From Bradyrhizobium erythrophlei (lineage in GTDB: Bacteria > Pseudomonadota > Alphaproteobacteria > Rhizobiales > Xanthobacteraceae): a DNA stretch of 64,000 nucleotides. The translations under genes and the position numbers were made by a program. Below the pieces are notes generated by a model. That model saw only the letters and a list, made by a program, of their open reading frames with translations, was not told the DNA's origin and did no database searches. This document shows, one piece after another, positions 62,510 to 64,000 of this stretch (positions are counted from its first letter, which is position 1; every line of letters starts with the position of its first letter). The DNA is taken from contig NZ_LT670818.1 in the NCBI RefSeq assembly GCF_900129505.1, positions 8,093,001 to 8,157,000 on the forward strand. The letters run 5' to 3'.

Positions 62510-62923
62510 TCAGTCCGTAGCAGGCACGGAGTGATGCTCGTGCGCGATGCGCCAGTCGCCATCGACCTTGCGCAGGCCCACAGTCAGTCGGAACAGAAAG
62601 CCGTCCTTGTCTATGGGATTGCTGGACGAGTCAGGGCCGCACCACATAATGGCGACCGCGAAGGCGACGTCCGCGCCCGCGGTAACGGCGAGTTCCCGAA
62701 AGTCGAAGGCCGCACCGGGCTTGTGGTAACGGAAAAACAGATCCCAGGTCTGTTCGTAGGCTTCGATGCCCTTGCATTGAAGTGGCGGCGGCAAGTCGAA
62801 CATCACCATGTCCCCCTCGTGGTGCGCAAGAATGGCGGGAAGATCGTGCCGGCGGACAGCGTCCGCCCAGCCCTCGAGAAGGGCTTTGATCCTAGCTTCT
62901 TCGGCGTTGGCCTGTTCAGGCAT
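62510..62923 (-). CDS. SnoaL-like/DUF4440 protein
   Basis: 137 residues, NTF2 fold: KALLEGWADAVRRHDLPAILAHH (helix) and GPDS...KDGFLFRLTVGLRKVDGDWRIAHEHHSVP (curved sheet). Family includes polyketide cyclases and steroid isomerases; without neighbours no substrate can be given. Confidence 0.9.
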   Translation of the reverse strand: MPEQANAEEARIKALLEGWADAVRRHDLPAILAHHEGDMVMFDLPPPLQCKGIEAYEQTWDLFFRYHKPGAAFDFRELAVTAGADVAFAVAIMWCGPDSSSNPIDKDGFLFRLTVGLRKVDGDWRIAHEHHSVPATD

Positions 62924-63230
62924 GGTTTGGACTCGCTGTTGCCACCCTAGGACGAACGAAGGCTGGCAAATCCGACAACCCGTCTGTGCAAGCCAGTGAC
63001 GTTCACAGCGCCTGTTTAGGGAATTTAGGCCATTTGGCGCTTGGCCGTTGCCTTTGCGCCATTTTGGGACCTTCGCTGACGGAAGGGTTTCAGGTCATTC
63101 GCCGGTAACGGCCGCGCGCAGAAGGTTCGGAGCGCGAAATCCCATGGCCAAAGAAAACGAGGTACGTTGTCGGGAGCCGCGCGGCTCGTTCGTCCTCTGG
63201 ATGCAACGCGTAAGAACCGAATACCTAACC
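62924..63230. other. Gene-free stretch
   Basis: 307 bp. No supported gene; contains the promoter region of the GST unit on the plus strand. Confidence 0.35.
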
Positions 63231-63302
63231 ATGAGAACAATCGTCGTAATCACACACATCACTCTCGACAGCGTCATGCAATCACCCCGAGCCTTCAAAT
63301 GA
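63231..63302 (+). pseudogene. 23-codon start of a dihydrofolate-reductase-like (RibD) gene
   Basis: MRTIVVITHITLDSVMQSP is the N-terminal strand of the RibD/YyaP-type reductases; the frame ends seven codons later at TGA, overlapping the GST start (ATGA). It may now act as a leader peptide for GST. Confidence 0.6.
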
Positions 63303-63949
63303 CCCCCACCATCACAGCCTTTGAACGGTCGCCCGACCGCGGCAAGGGACAGGCACGTGACATGCGTGTTCGTTGGGCGCTCGAAGAAGTGGGCCAACCT
63401 TACGACGTTCGTCTTGTTTCGTTCAGCGAGATGAAGGAACCCGTGCATCGTGCGCTTCATCCTTTCGGGCAAATTCCGACCTATGAAGTAGGCGATCTCG
63501 CCCTATTCGAGTCGGGGGCGATCGTGTTCCATATCGCGGAGCGCCATGTTGGCCTGTTGCCAGACGATGCGAATGCCCGGGCGCGCGCGATCACGTGGAT
63601 GTTTGCCGCGCTTAGCACGCTGGAGCCGCCGATCGTTGATCGGGAAATCGCCACGCTCCTGGAGCGCGACGAGACCTGGCACAAGCAGCGCCTGCCTATC
63701 GTCGAGGATCGCATCCGTGACCGGCTGGGCGAACTTTCCGATCGCCTGGGTGATGCCGACTGGCTCGATGGTGCGTTTAGCGCCGGTGACCTTCTGATGG
63801 TGGCGGTGCTGCGCAGGTTGAACGGATCGAGGATACTGAACGAATATCCGAATCTCTCGGCCTATGTCGCTCGCGGCGAAGCGCGACCGGCCTTCAGGCG
63901 GGCCTTCGATGCTCAATTGGCGGTTTTCACCGCCGCATCGACCGGCTGA
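63299..63949 (+). CDS. Glutathione S-transferase family protein
   Basis: 216 residues. N-terminal thioredoxin-like domain (RWALEEVGQPYDVRLVSF, HPFGQIPTYEVGDLALFESGAI, residues 24-80) with the cis-Pro and the ES of the glutathione site, then an all-helical domain (ARARAITWMFAAL, DWLDGAFSAGDLLMVAVLRRL). Start overlaps the reductase remnant by four bases. Confidence 0.93.
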   Translation: MTPTITAFERSPDRGKGQARDMRVRWALEEVGQPYDVRLVSFSEMKEPVHRALHPFGQIPTYEVGDLALFESGAIVFHIAERHVGLLPDDANARARAITWMFAALSTLEPPIVDREIATLLERDETWHKQRLPIVEDRIRDRLGELSDRLGDADWLDGAFSAGDLLMVAVLRRLNGSRILNEYPNLSAYVARGEARPAFRRAFDAQLAVFTAASTG

Positions 63950-64000
63950 TGAGGGCCGCAAGCAACCGGAATCTTGCGCGGCACGGCAAGGGACGAATTA

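Noticed and set aside
63025..63240. Minus-strand frame before the GST gene
   Set aside because: Basic, pattern-free translation without a start signal.

Overview
The window reads as chromosome of a high-GC alphaproteobacterium, most likely Bradyrhizobium or a close relative. This rests on the product set (threonyl-tRNA synthetase, an HpnN-type hopanoid RND transporter, PilZ, DUF3126 next to cysE, glycine-rich secreted proteins), on many tiny conserved orphan genes I associate from memory with that genus, and on GC-rich intergenic palindromes. No database was searched, so the genus is an inference.

Layout. 1-21 kb is mostly housekeeping or envelope: a hydrolase cut by the left edge, an MFS exporter, thrS, a YadA-type trimeric adhesin, a nitroreductase, a vapBC toxin-antitoxin pair, a PAS-GGDEF-EAL signalling protein, a patatin lipase, a CBS protein, a rhomboid protease, a Do-like periplasmic protease divergent from an HpnN-like transporter, and a phasin. 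21.3-28.4 kb is an accessory, gene-poor stretch: very small orphan genes, several decayed copies of the same orphan families, two terminator-bearing repeat copies and an H-NS-like protein. 28.4-32.3 kb returns to ordinary genes (PAS, zinc dehydrogenase, MFS, PilZ).

32.3-35.6 kb is a second accessory stretch. Its centre is a broken gene that fuses a TIR domain to a cobaltochelatase CobT-type VWA domain, with a 53-residue gene just upstream and a perfect inverted repeat ahead of that. It has two frameshifts, one in a six-base homopolymer, and one nonsense codon. 35.6-53.5 kb is again chromosomal backbone: BTLCP cysteine protease, AraC regulator, tannase-family esterase, lectin-like protein, FGE-type protein, a ribbon-helix-helix-like protein overlapping an Rmf/CrpP-like microprotein, gamma carbonic anhydrase, cysE-DUF3126, hydrolases, a CHCC zinc finger beside an FAD monooxygenase, and genus-type repeats.

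53.76-58.14 kb is a compact module (TetR regulator, enoyl-CoA hydratase family protein, CocE/NonD hydrolase, divergent DoxX) bracketed by two ~129-bp direct repeats, each starting with the 5' half of a leucine tRNA; this looks like an integrated cassette. 58.3-64 kb is accessory: a coiled-coil DNA-binding protein directly upstream of a complete stand-alone FtsZ paralogue, four tiny conserved proteins, an HU protein, an integrase remnant, a SnoaL-like protein and a glutathione S-transferase whose start overlaps the end of a truncated reductase-like peptide. No rRNA, intact tRNA, CRISPR array or intact transposase was seen.
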